64,000 bases of DNA. Origin: Polynucleobacter sp. GWA2_45_21 (GTDB lineage Bacteria; Pseudomonadota; Gammaproteobacteria; Burkholderiales; Burkholderiaceae). The notes beneath the pieces are model-generated. The model was given only the letters and a program-made list of their open reading frames with translations, ran no database searches and was not told the DNA's origin. Below are positions 43,795 to 53,356 of this stretch, piece after piece (the first letter of the stretch is position 1; every line of letters begins with the position of its first letter). Both the position numbers and the translations under genes were made by a program. The DNA is taken from NCBI RefSeq assembly GCF_001830325.1, contig NZ_MHZG01000001.1, positions 558,001-622,000 of the forward strand. The letters run 5' to 3'.

Positions 43795-43804
43795 ATTATA
43801 GAAT
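43795..43804. promoter_or_regulatory. Overlapping divergent -10 boxes between rhodanese gene and gpmA
   Basis: Minus strand: TATAAT (43795-43800)-CCGGTG-ATG (rhodanese). Plus strand: TAGAAT (43799-43804)-GGCTCT-ATG (gpmA). Both give N6 spacing to the start codon, and the two boxes share two bases within a 22 bp gap. Confidence 0.6.
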
Positions 43805-43810
43805 GGCTCT

Positions 43811-44500
43811 ATGAAACAACTTGTCCTTATTCGTCATGGCGAATCCGCCTGGAACCTTGAAAACCGCTTCACTGGCTGGGCGGACGTTGACTTAACCCCA
43901 AAAGGCACGGAACAGGCCCTAGCTGCAGGAGAAAATCTCCGCCAAGCAGGCTACGAGTTTGATTTAGCTTACACCTCGGTACTGAGAAGAGCGATTCGTA
44001 CCCTGTGGCATGTTCAGGACACCATGGACCTCATGTGGTTACCCGTAGTCCATAGCTGGAGACTAAACGAACGTCACTATGGCGCCCTCACTGGTCTTAA
44101 TAAAGCTGAAACTGCCCAGCAGTACGGAGATGCCCAAGTTCATATTTGGCGACGCTCCTACGATGTGCGCCCACCACTCCTAGAAAAGGGTGACGAACGT
44201 AATCCGCAGAATGATCGACGTTACGAAAAACTCAATGCTTCTGACATTCCTTTGGGCGAGTGCCTTAAAGATAACGTCGAGCGTGTATTGCCCCTTTGGA
44301 ATGAATCTATCGCTCCCGCCCTCAAAGCAGGTAAGCGCGTATTAATCGTTGCACATGGCAATAGCATCCGCTCTTTGATTAAGTATCTCGATCAGGTTTC
44401 TGACGAAGACATCATGGAAATCAATGTTCCCAATGGTATCCCGCTTGTTTATGAGCTCGATGACAATCTCAAACCCATTCAGCATTTTTATTTGGATTAA
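43811..44500 (+). CDS. gpmA: 2,3-bisphosphoglycerate-dependent phosphoglycerate mutase
   Basis: Interconverts 3- and 2-phosphoglycerate. The 229-residue protein has the phosphohistidine motif [41 protein letters not shown] and [14 protein letters not shown]. ctpA follows after 14 bp. Confidence 0.97.
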   Translation: MKQLVLIRHGESAWNLENRFTGWADVDLTPKGTEQALAAGENLRQAGYEFDLAYTSVLRRAIRTLWHVQDTMDLMWLPVVHSWRLNERHYGALTGLNKAETAQQYGDAQVHIWRRSYDVRPPLLEKGDERNPQNDRRYEKLNASDIPLGECLKDNVERVLPLWNESIAPALKAGKRVLIVAHGNSIRSLIKYLDQVSDEDIMEINVPNGIPLVYELDDNLKPIQHFYLD

Positions 44501-44514
44501 GGTAAAACATAAGC

Positions 44515-45948
44515 ATGCGCGTATTTTTCAAGAACTTTGCCCTAGTCTCTGTTGGCCTCATCGCCGGGGTTGCAGCCACCATCCAACTCTCTGCCACTGC
44601 CCAGCAAGGCACGACACTACCTTTAGATGAACTGCGCACACTATCAAATGTGTTTGCGCAAATCAAACGTGAGTATGTTGAGCCAATTGAAGACAAGCAG
44701 TTACTAACTGATGCAGTCAAGGGCATGGTGAGCAGTCTTGATCCGCACTCCACCTATCTTGATAAAAAAGATTTTTCTGAGATGCAAGAACAAACTAGCG
44801 GCAAGTTCGCTGGCCTTGGTATTGAAATCACTTCAGAAGATGGCGTTGTAAAAGTACTCAACCCCATTGAAGATAGTCCTGCTGCACGCGCTGGCTTACA
44901 AGCCGGGGATCTCATTACACGCTTAGATGACAAACCCGTTCGTGGCATGTCTCTAGATAAAGCGGTACGCACCATGCGTGGTACGCCGGGCACAAAAATT
45001 ACTTTGACGGTCTTTCGCAAAAGTGAAGAGCGCAGCTTTCCAGTAACTATTACTCGTGCTGAAATTAAAGTGCAATCTGTTAAAGCCAAAATTTTAGATA
45101 ACGACATTGCCTGGGTAAGAGTCACAAGCTTTCAAGAGCGTACCGTTCCTGATCTAGCAAAAAAATTAAGCGACCTTGCCGCTCAAGACCCTAAGATGAA
45201 GGGCATCATTCTTGACCTCAGAAATAATGGTGGTGGCTTGTTGCAAGGTGCAGTTGGTGTTGCAGCGGCCTTCTTGCCGGCAGATGCCGTGATCGTCTCC
45301 ACTAAAGGTCAGACAGCCGATTCAAAGCAGGTGTTCAATGCAACGCCAGCAATGTATCGCCTGAGTGAGCCTGGCGATCCTTTGGCTGGTGTGCCTGAGA
45401 TGTATAAAAAATTACCAATGGTAGTTTTAGTCAATGCCTACTCTGCTTCTGCCTCTGAAATTGTGGCTGGCGCATTACAGGATTACAAACGCGCAACTAT
45501 TATTGGTAAAACCACCTTCGGTAAAGGCTCCGTTCAGACCGTACGCCCACTGACTAATGATTCCGCATTAAAAATTACCACAGCCTATTACTACACACCA
45601 AGTGGTAAATCGATTCAAGCTTACGGCATTAAGCCCGACATCGCAGTTGATCAAAATAAAGATGGCGATCCCGATGATGTGCTGATTACTCGCGAGATCG
45701 ACAGCGAGAAACATTTACGCAATAAGCAATCTTCAGAAGAAAAACTCGTTGCTGATCGTGAAAAACGTCGTCTCGAAGAGTTACAACGCATTGAAGAAAA
45801 AAATGCCAAGAAGACTCCTGAAGAGAAAGAAAAAGAAAAGTCTAAGAAGCCTATCGAACTTGGTACTGCAGATGACTTCATGCTTTCTCAGGCAGTTGCG
45901 TTTATCAATGGTGAGCCAGTAAAACGCTCGGCCTCTAAGCTAGAGTAA
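44515..45948 (+). CDS. ctpA: S41 carboxyl-terminal processing peptidase
   Basis: Periplasmic protease of the CtpA/Prc type. The 477-residue protein has an N-terminal signal anchor, a PDZ domain (about 85-165, with FAGLGIEI and GLQAGDLI), and the S41 catalytic core with Ser in AYSASASEIVAG and Lys in GKTTFGKGSVQ. A charged Lys/Glu-rich stretch precedes the C-terminus. A weak TAAAAC sits six bases before the ATG. Confidence 0.94.
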   Translation: MRVFFKNFALVSVGLIAGVAATIQLSATAQQGTTLPLDELRTLSNVFAQIKREYVEPIEDKQLLTDAVKGMVSSLDPHSTYLDKKDFSEMQEQTSGKFAGLGIEITSEDGVVKVLNPIEDSPAARAGLQAGDLITRLDDKPVRGMSLDKAVRTMRGTPGTKITLTVFRKSEERSFPVTITRAEIKVQSVKAKILDNDIAWVRVTSFQERTVPDLAKKLSDLAAQDPKMKGIILDLRNNGGGLLQGAVGVAAAFLPADAVIVSTKGQTADSKQVFNATPAMYRLSEPGDPLAGVPEMYKKLPMVVLVNAYSASASEIVAGALQDYKRATIIGKTTFGKGSVQTVRPLTNDSALKITTAYYYTPSGKSIQAYGIKPDIAVDQNKDGDPDDVLITREIDSEKHLRNKQSSEEKLVADREKRRLEELQRIEEKNAKKTPEEKEKEKSKKPIELGTADDFMLSQAVAFINGEPVKRSASKLE

Positions 45949-45970
45949 GTTCTAGCAATGGGGTATACAC

Positions 45971-46723
45971 ATGAATGATGAGCAGCTACTTCGCTACTCG
46001 CGACATTTACTATTAGAAGAAATTGATGTTGCTGGCCAAGAAACACTTCTTGGCTCACACATCCTCATCATTGGCGCTGGCGGACTTGGAAGCGCTGCTG
46101 CGCCTTATCTAGCCGCGGCTGGTGTCGGAAAAATAACACTGGTTGATCATGACAAAGTTGAGCTTACTAATTTGCAGCGACAAATCATGCATAGCCAGAA
46201 CTCCATTGGCAAAAGTAAAGTGGAGTCCGGTAAACAATTTTTGCAAAGTATTAATCCGACTCTCACGATTAATACAATTGCAGAGAAGGCAACGGAGGAT
46301 TTATTAAAACAAGTCTTGCCAACGGTGCATCTTGTTCTAGATTGCACGGATAACTTTGCTACTCGTCAGCTCATCAATGCAGCCTGCTTTCACCAAAAGG
46401 TGCCTCTTGTATCTGGATCTGCACTCAAATTTGACGGTCAATTAAGCGTCTTTGACTTTCGTAACGCCACCTCCCCTTGTTACGCCTGTCTTTTTTCTCC
46501 AGAAGAACAGTTTGAGGAGGTCAGCTGTGCCAGCATGGGCATCTTTTCACCTCTAGTGGGCATTATTGGCGCGATGCAAGCAGCCCAAGCACTCCAGGTA
46601 TTAATTGGCTTTGGTCAGCCTTTGGTGGGAAGAATGCTGCTTTGGAATGCACTCAACACTCAGATTGATGAGATTCGTATTTCTCGAAACCCCGCATGCA
46701 AGGTTTGCGGATCCCAACATTAG
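45971..46723 (+). CDS. HesA/MoeB/ThiF family adenylyltransferase
   Basis: E1-like enzyme activating the C-terminus of a ubiquitin-like sulfur carrier (MoaD or ThiS). The 250-residue protein has the nucleotide motif GAGGLGSAAAPYLAAAGVG, NLQRQIMH, zinc cysteines CYAC and CKVC, and the catalytic Cys region EVSCASMGIFSPLVG. Sequence alone does not settle MoeB versus ThiF. It is convergent with ptsI (4 bp gap). Confidence 0.9.
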   Translation: MNDEQLLRYSRHLLLEEIDVAGQETLLGSHILIIGAGGLGSAAAPYLAAAGVGKITLVDHDKVELTNLQRQIMHSQNSIGKSKVESGKQFLQSINPTLTINTIAEKATEDLLKQVLPTVHLVLDCTDNFATRQLINAACFHQKVPLVSGSALKFDGQLSVFDFRNATSPCYACLFSPEEQFEEVSCASMGIFSPLVGIIGAMQAAQALQVLIGFGQPLVGRMLLWNALNTQIDEIRISRNPACKVCGSQH

Positions 46724-46727
46724 GGAA

Positions 46728-48479
46728 TTAAGAGAGCAAGCGCTCCAATGCTTTAGCCTGCTCCTCGGGCTCGTAGGCACGCAGAACTCTAGGAACGCGG
46801 GCTTTTAATAGGCCTACATTTGCCTTTAAGATCTCGCGCTTCACCAATAACAGTTGACTAAAGTGCATTGAGAAATCTGTCAGGCCGAGTGCAAGCAATA
46901 ACTTTGTTAATGTAGGGTCTCCAGCCATCTCTCCACAAACGGCAACCGGCACATCCGCGCGCTTAGCTTGATCAATGATGCTTGATAGCAAATTCAAAAT
47001 AGCAGGATGCAGGGGATCATATAAATGTGCAACTGCATGATCTGCGCGATCGATTGCCAAGGTGTACTGAATTAAGTCATTCGTGCCAATAGAAAGAAAA
47101 TCGAATCGATTAATAAATAAGGGCAGCATCAAAGCAGCCGCAGGAATTTCAATCATGGCACCAACTTGAATGTTGGGGTTAAATGCCTTGCCGCGTTGGT
47201 GTAGTTGCTGCTTTGCTTTTTCAATCAATCTAAATGTTTCGTCAATCTCTTTAACATGAGCCAACATCGGGATCATAATGCGCGCCTGGCCATGGGCTGA
47301 TGCGCGCAAGATAGCTCTGAGTTGCGTTAAAAAGATTTCCGGCTCAGTCAGAGACCAGCGAATCGCACGCAATCCCAGTGGTGATGCACCCGTTTGAGAA
47401 ACATCACCTCCACCGCCCAAGGCCTTATCAGCACCAACGTCAATAGTTCTAATATTGACAGGCAAGCCATGCATTAAATCGACTACGCGACGATATTCTT
47501 GATACTGCTGCTCTTCATCGGGGAGGGCCTGCTTGCGATCCATAAATAGAAATTCAGAGCGGAATAAGCCCACACCTACAGCACCCAACTTCACTGCCTG
47601 AATAGCATCCTCAGGCAACTCAATATTGGCAAATAATTCAATCTGAACGCGATCAGCTGTTTCTGTCTTGGCATGCTTTAACTGCTTTAGTTTGCGGGCC
47701 TCTTTTAAGGCTTGCGCCTGTAGCTTTCGATACTCAGCAAGAAGTTGTTCATCGGGAGCAACAACGACAACCCCATGCTCCCCATCCAATATCAACCAAT
47801 CGCCATGACGAATCATTTCACTGGCATGTCGCACACCGACTACTGCTGGAATCTCCATACTGCGCGCAACAATAGCGGTATGAGAGGTTTTACCACCAAG
47901 ATCTGTGACAAAGCCTGTAAAAGCATGCTCTTTAAAACGCAGCATGTCATGGGGGGCAATGTCGTGCGCCACAATAATGGCATCTACTCCAACATCACTA
48001 GGCGACAACAAATCAGAATCGCCTAAACCATCTTTTTTCTGCGCATGCAGTGCCTTTAATACTCTCTCAGCTACCTGTCGAATATCGTTGGCACGCTCTT
48101 TTAAGTACGCATCCTCAATCTCTGCAAATTGCTCCAAAAGATCATTGAGCTCGGTTGTTAAGGCCCAAGCGGCATTCAACCTTTGCGTACGAATTAATTT
48201 AATCGGCTTCTCAGCTAGAGCTGGGTCTGCCAGAATCATGCCGTGCACATCTAAGAATGCGGCCATTTCTTGTGGCGCATCTTTAGGCAATCCTTGACGC
48301 AATTGCGCCAACTCAAGGCGTACCTGCTCAAAAGCGTCTAATAACTTTTTGGCTTCAGCCTCTTCTTTGCCAGCTTCAATCAGGTAATGGCTAACCTCTA
48401 ATGCTGCACGTGATATCAGTACGGCTTTGCCAATAGCAATGCCTTTAGATACTGCAATTCCGTGCAAAGCAAAGGTCAT
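46728..48479 (-). CDS. ptsI: PTS enzyme I (phosphoenolpyruvate-protein phosphotransferase)
   Basis: Phosphorylates HPr from PEP. The 583-residue protein has the phospho-His motif GGKTSHTAIVARSMEIPAVVG (His200), the PEP-binding barrel with LFRSEFLFMDR, and the active Cys region VPVAVCGEMAGDP near the C-terminus. It lacks a GAF domain, so it is EI rather than EI-Ntr. It is last in the EIIA-HPr-EI unit. Confidence 0.96.
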   Translation of the reverse strand: MTFALHGIAVSKGIAIGKAVLISRAALEVSHYLIEAGKEEAEAKKLLDAFEQVRLELAQLRQGLPKDAPQEMAAFLDVHGMILADPALAEKPIKLIRTQRLNAAWALTTELNDLLEQFAEIEDAYLKERANDIRQVAERVLKALHAQKKDGLGDSDLLSPSDVGVDAIIVAHDIAPHDMLRFKEHAFTGFVTDLGGKTSHTAIVARSMEIPAVVGVRHASEMIRHGDWLILDGEHGVVVVAPDEQLLAEYRKLQAQALKEARKLKQLKHAKTETADRVQIELFANIELPEDAIQAVKLGAVGVGLFRSEFLFMDRKQALPDEEQQYQEYRRVVDLMHGLPVNIRTIDVGADKALGGGGDVSQTGASPLGLRAIRWSLTEPEIFLTQLRAILRASAHGQARIMIPMLAHVKEIDETFRLIEKAKQQLHQRGKAFNPNIQVGAMIEIPAAALMLPLFINRFDFLSIGTNDLIQYTLAIDRADHAVAHLYDPLHPAILNLLSSIIDQAKRADVPVAVCGEMAGDPTLTKLLLALGLTDFSMHFSQLLLVKREILKANVGLLKARVPRVLRAYEPEEQAKALERLLS

Positions 48480-48481
48480 CC

Positions 48482-48751
48482 TTATTCGCCCTCACCAAAT
48501 CGATCGTTAATTAATGCTGTTAAGGCCTGCATTGCCTCATCTTCTTTTTCACCAACTGTCTCCAGAGTGACTGTGCTGCCAATTCCAGCGGCCAGCATCA
48601 TGACACCCATAATGCTCTTCGCATTGATTTGACGACCATTACGAGATAAGAAAATTTCACAAGGAAACTCTGCGGCAAGCTGGGATAACTTCGCAGATGC
48701 CCGGGCATGCAAGCCCAACTTGTTAATGATTTCGATTTCAGCAACAGGCAT
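48482..48751 (-). CDS. ptsH: Phosphocarrier protein HPr
   Basis: An 89-residue phosphocarrier with both regulatory sites: His15 in NKLGLHARAS and Ser46 in NAKSIMGVMML. The Ser46 site fits the HPr kinase encoded at 15.3 kb. It lies two bases upstream of ptsI, with a normal ribosome-binding site. Confidence 0.97.
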   Translation of the reverse strand: MPVAEIEIINKLGLHARASAKLSQLAAEFPCEIFLSRNGRQINAKSIMGVMMLAAGIGSTVTLETVGEKEDEAMQALTALINDRFGEGE

Positions 48752-48759
48752 ATTGAGTC

Positions 48760-49194
48760 CTATTTCTCCGTAGTGACTTGCGGTGTTTTGGTACCCAAAC
48801 GCAAAATTCCATTTTGACCACCCAGAAGTGCCTTATGAGCAAGCTCTTCGAGACCTTCACCACGATGAGAAATACAACGCATCAGCATGGGTAGATTTAA
48901 TCCGGCCAAGACAATCACAGGTGCATTCAAACCAGATAACGGTCCCAGAGCTTCAAGCTTAGATGCCACATTAGCTGGGGTCGCGCCCATTACATCCGTC
49001 AGTATTAAAACGCCCTGACCTGTATTGACGCCATATGCCGCTTTCAACAGTCGATCGAAACTAGCCTTTGTATCTTCATAGGGCGGAATATCAACCGCCC
49101 TAACTCTCTCCGGCACCACACCAAACGCATGCTCAGCAAAACCGAGCATCGCACTTGCGACTGGGGTGTGAGCAACAATTACGATTCCAACCAT
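48760..49194 (-). CDS. PTS EIIA component, mannose type
   Basis: A 144-residue single-domain EIIA of the mannose family with the phospho-His motif VAHTP (His9) and ILTDVMGATPANVA. No EIIB, EIIC or EIID genes accompany it, so it probably ends a regulatory relay instead of feeding sugar transport. It lies between gshB and ptsH. Confidence 0.93.
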   Translation of the reverse strand: MVGIVIVAHTPVASAMLGFAEHAFGVVPERVRAVDIPPYEDTKASFDRLLKAAYGVNTGQGVLILTDVMGATPANVASKLEALGPLSGLNAPVIVLAGLNLPMLMRCISHRGEGLEELAHKALLGGQNGILRLGTKTPQVTTEK

Positions 49195-49196
49195 TT

Positions 49197-50138
49197 TTAT
49201 GCCAATGCCTTTTCAAGCGCTGTTAACCAAAATTTCGGAACATCAAATCTGCTTTGCTCAGTAATCTCTACAAAACAGGTTGGGCTAGTCACATTAATTT
49301 CTGTGACATAAGCGCCAATTAAATCTAATCCTACCAAGAACAAGCCCCGGGCATTCAAAATAGGGGCAAGGCGCTCTGCAACCTTCCTCTCAGCATCCGT
49401 TAATGGCATAGCGACCCCTTTGCCGCCAGCAGCTAAGTTACCTCTGATCTCACTCCCCTGCGGAATGCGGGCTAGTGCAAATGGCACTACCTCGCCACCG
49501 ATGAGCAGCACACGTTTATCGCCTTGAGCTATCTCAGGTAAGAATCTTTGCACCATCAATGTACGTGCGCCATTCTCACCTAGAGTCTCGACAATACTGG
49601 CGAGATTTAAACCGTCTGGCCCTACACGAAACACGCCCATACCACCCATACCATCTAGGGGCTTAATGACAATATCTTGATGCTCTTGGTGAAATACTTC
49701 AATCGCACTCAGCTCACGCGTTACTAAAGTTGGCGGGATGAGCTCTGGAAACTCTGTGATGGATATCTTTTCAGAGTGATCTCGAATAGCTGTTGGATTA
49801 TTAAATACTTTTGCACCTTGACGAACCGCAGCAGATAACAACCAAGTGGTATTGAGATACTCGATATCAAATGGCGGGTCAGTACGCATCATGACTGCGT
49901 TAAAAGTATTTAATGGGCGGCCCTCAATGGAGCCCAACTCAAACCATGCTGTGCCACTTGGCTTAATGGTGAGCGACTGACAATCCGCTACTACAAAGTC
50001 ATCTCTCCAGAGAATATTGCGGCTTTCGCAAAACCAAAGTTGATGACCCGCTTCTTGCGCAACGCGCATCATTGCCAAAGTGGAATCTTTGCTAACCTTA
50101 AATGACTCCAAAGGATCGGCAATGAAAAGAAAGTTCAT
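49197..50138 (-). CDS. gshB: Glutathione synthetase
   Basis: ATP-grasp enzyme joining gamma-glutamylcysteine and glycine. The 313-residue protein has NFLFIADPLESFK at the start, KPLDGMGGMGVFR (ATP loop), and VGLDLIGAYVTEINVTSPTC near the end. ATG 50138 was chosen over an in-frame ATG 15 bases upstream because family members begin with MNFLFIADP-like sequence. It follows gshA. Confidence 0.96.
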   Translation of the reverse strand: MNFLFIADPLESFKVSKDSTLAMMRVAQEAGHQLWFCESRNILWRDDFVVADCQSLTIKPSGTAWFELGSIEGRPLNTFNAVMMRTDPPFDIEYLNTTWLLSAAVRQGAKVFNNPTAIRDHSEKISITEFPELIPPTLVTRELSAIEVFHQEHQDIVIKPLDGMGGMGVFRVGPDGLNLASIVETLGENGARTLMVQRFLPEIAQGDKRVLLIGGEVVPFALARIPQGSEIRGNLAAGGKGVAMPLTDAERKVAERLAPILNARGLFLVGLDLIGAYVTEINVTSPTCFVEITEQSRFDVPKFWLTALEKALA

Positions 50139-50163
50139 CTTATGTCCGAGCATTCAAATAAAG

Positions 50164-51462
50164 TTAAGCAGCTTCAGCATTAGGATCAGAGCGCTCTAAC
50201 TCTAAAGAGGCGGATAACAAAGCTAAGCGAGCGACAACACCATAAAGATAAAAACGATTTGGCGGCGCACTACCAGGCTTGGCACCTAGGTCTGGCATAG
50301 AGTTTTGCTCGAACGCCAAAGGTACAAAATGCATGCCAGGTGCGTTTAGATTCTCGTCTGGACCACGATCAGTATGCACACGATAGAAGCCGCCAATCAC
50401 ATAGCGGTCAATCATGTACACCACTGGCTCTGCAACTGCTTCATTGACCTTTTCGAAGGTATATACACCCTCCTGAATTAAGACATCGCTGACTTCAAGG
50501 CCTTCTTTAACAACACTCATCTTATTGCGGTCTTTGCGATTCAGACCCTTGAGTTGCGCAGGATCGTTTACTACCATGACACCCATACCGTATGTACCAG
50601 CATCAGCCTTCACTACGACGTAAGGCTTTTCTTTAATGCCGTACTCTCGATATTTCTTCGCAGTTTTCTTGAGCACCTTCTCAACAGCAGCCTGCAACTC
50701 TTCTTCGCCCTTACGCTCATGGAAGTTCACATTAGAGCAACTAGCAAAGTAAGGATTAATCATCCAAGGATCAATATCAACTACCTTTGCAAATTTCTTA
50801 GCGACTTCATCGTAAGCTGTAAAGTGATTTGACTTACGGCGGACATGCCAACCGGCATGCAGGCCTGGCAAGAGATATTGCTCGTGGAGGTTTTCTAGGA
50901 TCGGAGGAATACCCGCTGATAAATCGTTGTTCAGCAAAATTGAACAGGGATCAAAGTCTTTTAAACCTAAACGCTGCTTCTTCAAACCTAGGCGAGACAA
51001 AGGCTCCATCAAGAGACGATTACCATCAGGCAAATCAATCCAAGTTGGTTTTTTAATCTCATCAGACAAAGTACCTAAGCGAACATTCAGACCGGCTTGG
51101 CGCAAGATCGAAGACAGACGTGCAATATTCTGCAAATAGAAAGTATTGCGAGTGTGCCGCTCAGGTATTAGTAGTAAATTTTTTGCTTCCGGGCAAATTT
51201 TCTCAATGGCTGCCATAGCTGCCTGAACTGCCAAGGGCAACATCTGGGGCGAGAGGTTATTAAACCCACCCGGGAAAAGATTCGTATCAACTGGCGCAAG
51301 CTTAAAACCTGCATTACGCAAATCAACTGAGCAGTAGAACGGCGGAGTGTGCTCCTGCCATTCAAGCCTGAACCAGCGCTCAATCGTTGGGGTTGCTTCC
51401 AATACCTTCGACTCGAGATCGAGAAGAGGGCCGCTAAGGGCAGTGATGAGATGTGGGACCAT
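50164..51462 (-). CDS. gshA: Glutamate-cysteine ligase (proteobacterial GshA type)
   Basis: First enzyme of glutathione synthesis. The 432-residue protein belongs to the branch typical of Burkholderiales and Acidithiobacillus, not the E. coli type. Recognisable parts are VDLRNAGFKLAPVDTNLFPGGFNNL near the N-terminus, VVKADAGTYGMGVMVV and YMIDRYVIGGFYRVH. A TACAAT box ends six bases before the ATG. Confidence 0.93.
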   Translation of the reverse strand: MVPHLITALSGPLLDLESKVLEATPTIERWFRLEWQEHTPPFYCSVDLRNAGFKLAPVDTNLFPGGFNNLSPQMLPLAVQAAMAAIEKICPEAKNLLLIPERHTRNTFYLQNIARLSSILRQAGLNVRLGTLSDEIKKPTWIDLPDGNRLLMEPLSRLGLKKQRLGLKDFDPCSILLNNDLSAGIPPILENLHEQYLLPGLHAGWHVRRKSNHFTAYDEVAKKFAKVVDIDPWMINPYFASCSNVNFHERKGEEELQAAVEKVLKKTAKKYREYGIKEKPYVVVKADAGTYGMGVMVVNDPAQLKGLNRKDRNKMSVVKEGLEVSDVLIQEGVYTFEKVNEAVAEPVVYMIDRYVIGGFYRVHTDRGPDENLNAPGMHFVPLAFEQNSMPDLGAKPGSAPPNRFYLYGVVARLALLSASLELERSDPNAEAA

Positions 51463-51468
51463 GACACT

Positions 51469-51474
51469 ATTGTA
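51469..51474 (-). promoter_or_regulatory. -10 box (TACAAT) with N6 to the gshA start
   Basis: Minus strand: TACAAT-AGTGTC-ATG, just after the amtB terminator hairpin. No ribosome-binding site; a leaderless gshA message is likely. Confidence 0.6.
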
Positions 51475-51477
51475 AGA

Positions 51478-51517
51478 TTTTTAAAACACAAAGGGCGGCA
51501 TCCGAAGATACCGCCCT
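51478..51517 (-). terminator. UUCG-tetraloop terminator of the glnK-amtB unit
   Basis: Minus strand: AGGGCGG (51511-51517), inner ATC-TTCG-GAT, CCGCCCT (51492-51498), then TTGTGTTTT. A stable tetraloop and a T-rich tail make termination likely before gshA. Confidence 0.8.
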
Positions 51518-51550
51518 CTTTACCCACTAAATTGACCGATATTTACCTCT

Positions 51551-51570
51551 AGGGGGTCATTCAACCCCCT
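51551..51570. repeat. G/C-rich hairpin after amtB
   Basis: AGGGGGT-CATTCA-ACCCCCT, a perfect 7 bp stem about 11 bases past the amtB stop, upstream of the UUCG terminator. There is no T run, so it may protect the 3' end or assist termination. Confidence 0.6.
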
Positions 51571-51581
51571 AATTAAGTCAA

Positions 51582-52979
51582 TTAGTTTGAATACGCTGTT
51601 TCGCCATGAGAAGTGACATCCAAACCTTCACGCTCTTGATCTTCAGGAACACGTAGGCCAACCACCATATCCACCACTTTGTATGCAATCACTGAAACTA
51701 CTGCACACCAGATAATAGTGATGATGACGCCTTCAGCCTGAATAATGGTCTGACTAAAAATTGAGAAGTCAGCAGGAGCAGCTCCGCCAGTGCCACCCAA
51801 ACTAGGCGCAGTAAATACACCAGTCAAGATCGCTCCAACGATACCGCCAACACCATGGATACCAAATACGTCGAGAGTGTCATCTGCGCCAAGCATTCTT
51901 TTCAGACCACTCACCGCCCATAAGCAAACTAGACCAGAGATAAAGCCGATAGCAATTGCACCCATTGGGCCGACAGTACCGCACGCTGGAGTAATACCAA
52001 CCAAACCAGCTACCGCACCAGAAGCAGCGCCCAACATTGAGGCTTTACCTTTGAACAAAGTTTCGCCCAAGTTCCATGCCAATACTGCAGCAGCAGGTGC
52101 AAGCAAGGTGTTAATGAATGGCAGTGCAGCACCTTCATTAGCCTCTAGGTTTGAGCCTGCATTAAATCCAAACCAACCTACCCACAATAATGCAGCACCA
52201 ACCATAGTGAGAGTTAAGCTATGAGGAGTCATTGCATCTTTGCCATAACCCAAGCGCTTGCCAATCATGTATGCACCTACTAGGCCAGCAATACCAGCAT
52301 TAATGTGTACAACTGTACCGCCAGCAAAATCAAGCGCACCCTTACCAAGCAAGTAACCACCAGCACCCCAAACCATATGTGCAATCGGGAGGTAGCAGAA
52401 AGTTAACCATATTGCGCAAAAGAGCAACACAGCAGCAAACTTCACGCGCTCAGCAAATGAACCTACGATCAAGCATGCAGTGATGCCAGCAAATGTTGCC
52501 TGGAATGCGATAAAGATAAATTCTGGAATCTTTGATGTTGGTGTGAAAGTATCGGCTTGTGAGGCAGTTGTAACGCCGGACAAGAACACTTTACTAAAGT
52601 CACCAATAATCAAACCTTCTGCACCAAATGCTAATGAGTAGCCATAGACAACCCACAGTACAACCATTAAAGAAAATACTGTCATTACTTGCATTAAGAC
52701 TGACAACATATTTTTGCTTCTGACTAAGCCGCCATAGAAAAGCGCTAAGCCTGGCAACACCATCAAAATAACCAAGATGGTACTGAGCATCATCCAAGCT
52801 GTATCAGCCTTATCAACAGTAGCTGCCACGGTACTAGCCACACCAGCAACACTGGCAGCAGCAGCCGCTACAGGCTCATCAGGAGCCGCATAAGCGACTG
52901 AAGTTACCATTGCGCCAGATACGCCAATAGCCAAGGCTACAGCGGTTCCAGCAAGAAGTTGTTTCATTCGAGCAAACAT
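51582..52979 (-). CDS. amtB: Ammonium transporter
   Basis: Trimeric ammonium channel gated by PII protein. The 465-residue precursor has a signal peptide (ending VAYAA), an Ala-rich stretch and 11 helices. The twin pore histidines are in VHINAGIAGLVGA and FGIHGVGGIVGAIL. ATG 52979 (AGAGGGG ribosome-binding site) was chosen; an upstream in-frame start at 53150 would lie within glnK. It is 13 bp downstream of glnK. Confidence 0.96.
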   Translation of the reverse strand: MFARMKQLLAGTAVALAIGVSGAMVTSVAYAAPDEPVAAAAASVAGVASTVAATVDKADTAWMMLSTILVILMVLPGLALFYGGLVRSKNMLSVLMQVMTVFSLMVVLWVVYGYSLAFGAEGLIIGDFSKVFLSGVTTASQADTFTPTSKIPEFIFIAFQATFAGITACLIVGSFAERVKFAAVLLFCAIWLTFCYLPIAHMVWGAGGYLLGKGALDFAGGTVVHINAGIAGLVGAYMIGKRLGYGKDAMTPHSLTLTMVGAALLWVGWFGFNAGSNLEANEGAALPFINTLLAPAAAVLAWNLGETLFKGKASMLGAASGAVAGLVGITPACGTVGPMGAIAIGFISGLVCLWAVSGLKRMLGADDTLDVFGIHGVGGIVGAILTGVFTAPSLGGTGGAAPADFSIFSQTIIQAEGVIITIIWCAVVSVIAYKVVDMVVGLRVPEDQEREGLDVTSHGETAYSN

Positions 52980-52992
52980 TTTGAACCCCTCT

Positions 52993-53343
<351 letters not shown>

Positions 53344-53356
53344 TCAGAGGAAAGAA

